In this document: piece by piece, positions 63,331 through 64,000 of the stretch
Layout: every line of letters begins with the position of its first letter
Position numbering within the stretch: the stretch's first letter is position 1
Assembly (NCBI RefSeq): GCF_918797505.1
Contig: NC_092793.1
Location: 59,105,749-59,169,748 of the forward strand
Direction: 5' to 3'
Source of the DNA: Bemisia tabaci
Lineage: Eukaryota > Arthropoda > Insecta > Hemiptera > Aleyrodidae
Length of the DNA: 64,000 bases
Translations under genes and position numbers: made by a program
Notes under the pieces: generated by a model
What the model was told of the DNA's origin: nothing
The model's input: the letters and a program-made list of their open reading frames with translations, nothing else
Database searches by the model: none

Positions 63331-64000
63331 TTTACCAGAGGGATTCTTCATTTCAGGTGACTCGAGAGCACTTTACTTGGATCGCTCCGTGTAAAAGGCG
63401 AACATGTCCATCATCTCGTGAACTCTGAAGTATAAGCATTCATATGGACCTCAGAGCTCATAGCAAAATGAACTTTTTAAGTTTCCGTATCCTCCGATTT
63501 ACTAAAGCTGAGCCCAACGCAACCCGCTCAACAAAAACGCGGTGCTCCTTTACACAGCGGTTGCCCAGGGGAAGGGGGGGGGGGACTTCAGCGGTGTCAA
63601 TGGAAGCTATTAATCGTGACGTCACTGTTAGGATTCTCCGCGGACTAATTTAGTGTCGACGTAGGAGAGGTTCGATTATTTATAGAATCGATTCATCGTA
63701 ATCGGCATCTCTCCCAGTTTTGATCCACGATTGCATTGATTCATCAAAATTTACTGATCGATAAATCTATTATCAATCGAAAGAAATGATCAGATTGGGA
63801 ATACCTATGTAGAATAATTTGGTTATTAATTAATAGCCTGGTTGGCTTTTTTTCTAAATGAAAAGTTTGATTGATTGAGAGCTCGATCGATCGTAAATAA
63901 AATAATTAATCTTTGATCGATAACACTGATCAACAGCTTCTTCTTTTTTTTAAGATTTGCCCAAATTTGTCAACTGATACAGCGTAGATTTTTAGCGCTG
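63331..64000. other. Unassigned, ATCGAT-rich toward the end
   Basis: A GGGGGGGGGG-type patch near 63576. From 63670 to 63930, TCGAT/ATCGA occurs many times (GATCGATCGTAAATAAAATA), recalling family R, but no unit can be defined. No gene seen. Confidence 0.35.

Noticed and set aside
1..64000. tRNA, rRNA or snRNA genes
   Set aside because: I scanned for GGTTCGA-type B boxes and conserved rRNA blocks by eye and found none in a proper context. A covariance search would be needed to be sure.
1..64000. Bacterial symbiont or viral insertion
   Set aside because: No gene-dense block, Shine-Dalgarno pattern, capsid or polymerase motif was seen. The only polymerase-related pieces are LINE reverse-transcriptase tails.

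Overview
The window is eukaryotic, AT-rich and very repeat-dense. There are no operons, ribosome-binding sites or CRISPR arrays, and no tRNA or rRNA gene that I could recognise. Long open frames are almost absent, and splice-site-like signals flank several short coding candidates. Many of the dispersed repeats look, from memory, like repeats common in the whitefly Bemisia tabaci: the block opening GGACCGCGTTAAACAGAAAG, the block opening CCGTGCTAAGGAAAAACGCC, and the hairpin GCGCCTACAAACCTAACAGG. My best guess is therefore a hemipteran insect, probably a whitefly. That is recollection, not a database match.

Genes. One convincing coding region lies at 4790-5308 on the minus strand. It is an uninterrupted 172-codon frame with strongly GC-rich third positions, encoding a protein with about four membrane segments. 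A second minus-strand candidate is an exon at 8600-8952 with an excellent acceptor and donor, carrying a 5' leader and the first codons of a hydrophilic N-terminus. Weaker exon candidates are at 30383-30621, 37604-37683 and 41436-41592; the last has a mitochondrial-presequence-like N-terminus. Two retrotransposon coding tails are present, at 18430-18798 and about 29830-30289.

Repeats. Most of the rest is a mosaic of short inverted-repeat (foldback, MITE-like) elements, named here with private letters. hAT-like families have 8-bp target duplications (4615-4777, 7017-7178, 15147-15310, 15804-15964, 46247-46409, 49446-49761). Family A has about 250-bp elements and apparent 4-bp target duplications; nine copies are spread from 2.3 to 63.3 kb and a tenth is doubtful. 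A piggyBac-like family has TTAA ends (39593-39845, plus remnants at 8001 and 31734). Families with CACTG/CAGTG-type ends have TA target duplications in some copies (37177-37421, 39021-39226). Families C to F, H, J to N, P and R to Z make up the rest. Several elements sit inside others, which gives a relative order of insertion.

Layout. 0-4.6 kb: repeats M, C, D, A, F, E. 4.6-9 kb: the two best gene candidates among hAT-like and K repeats. 9-18 kb: repeats A, I, J, N and a 300-bp purine tract. 18-20 kb: a LINE tail and repeats S and L. 20-26 kb: mostly unassigned. 26.3-27.2 kb: a 323-bp palindrome and repeats C and L. 28-40 kb: LINE tail, E, P, D, piggyBac-like and G elements. 40.9-43 kb: a 2-kb interval bounded by inverted 65-bp repeats, containing a possible first exon and an array of TGACGTCA-like motifs. 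45-54 kb: nested A, D, hAT-like, H, L and M elements and a retrotransposon tail. 54-64 kb: further C, A, N and Z elements and GC-rich spots. I see no set of genes working together in a pathway. What stands out is the density of DNA whose transcripts would fold into double-stranded RNA.
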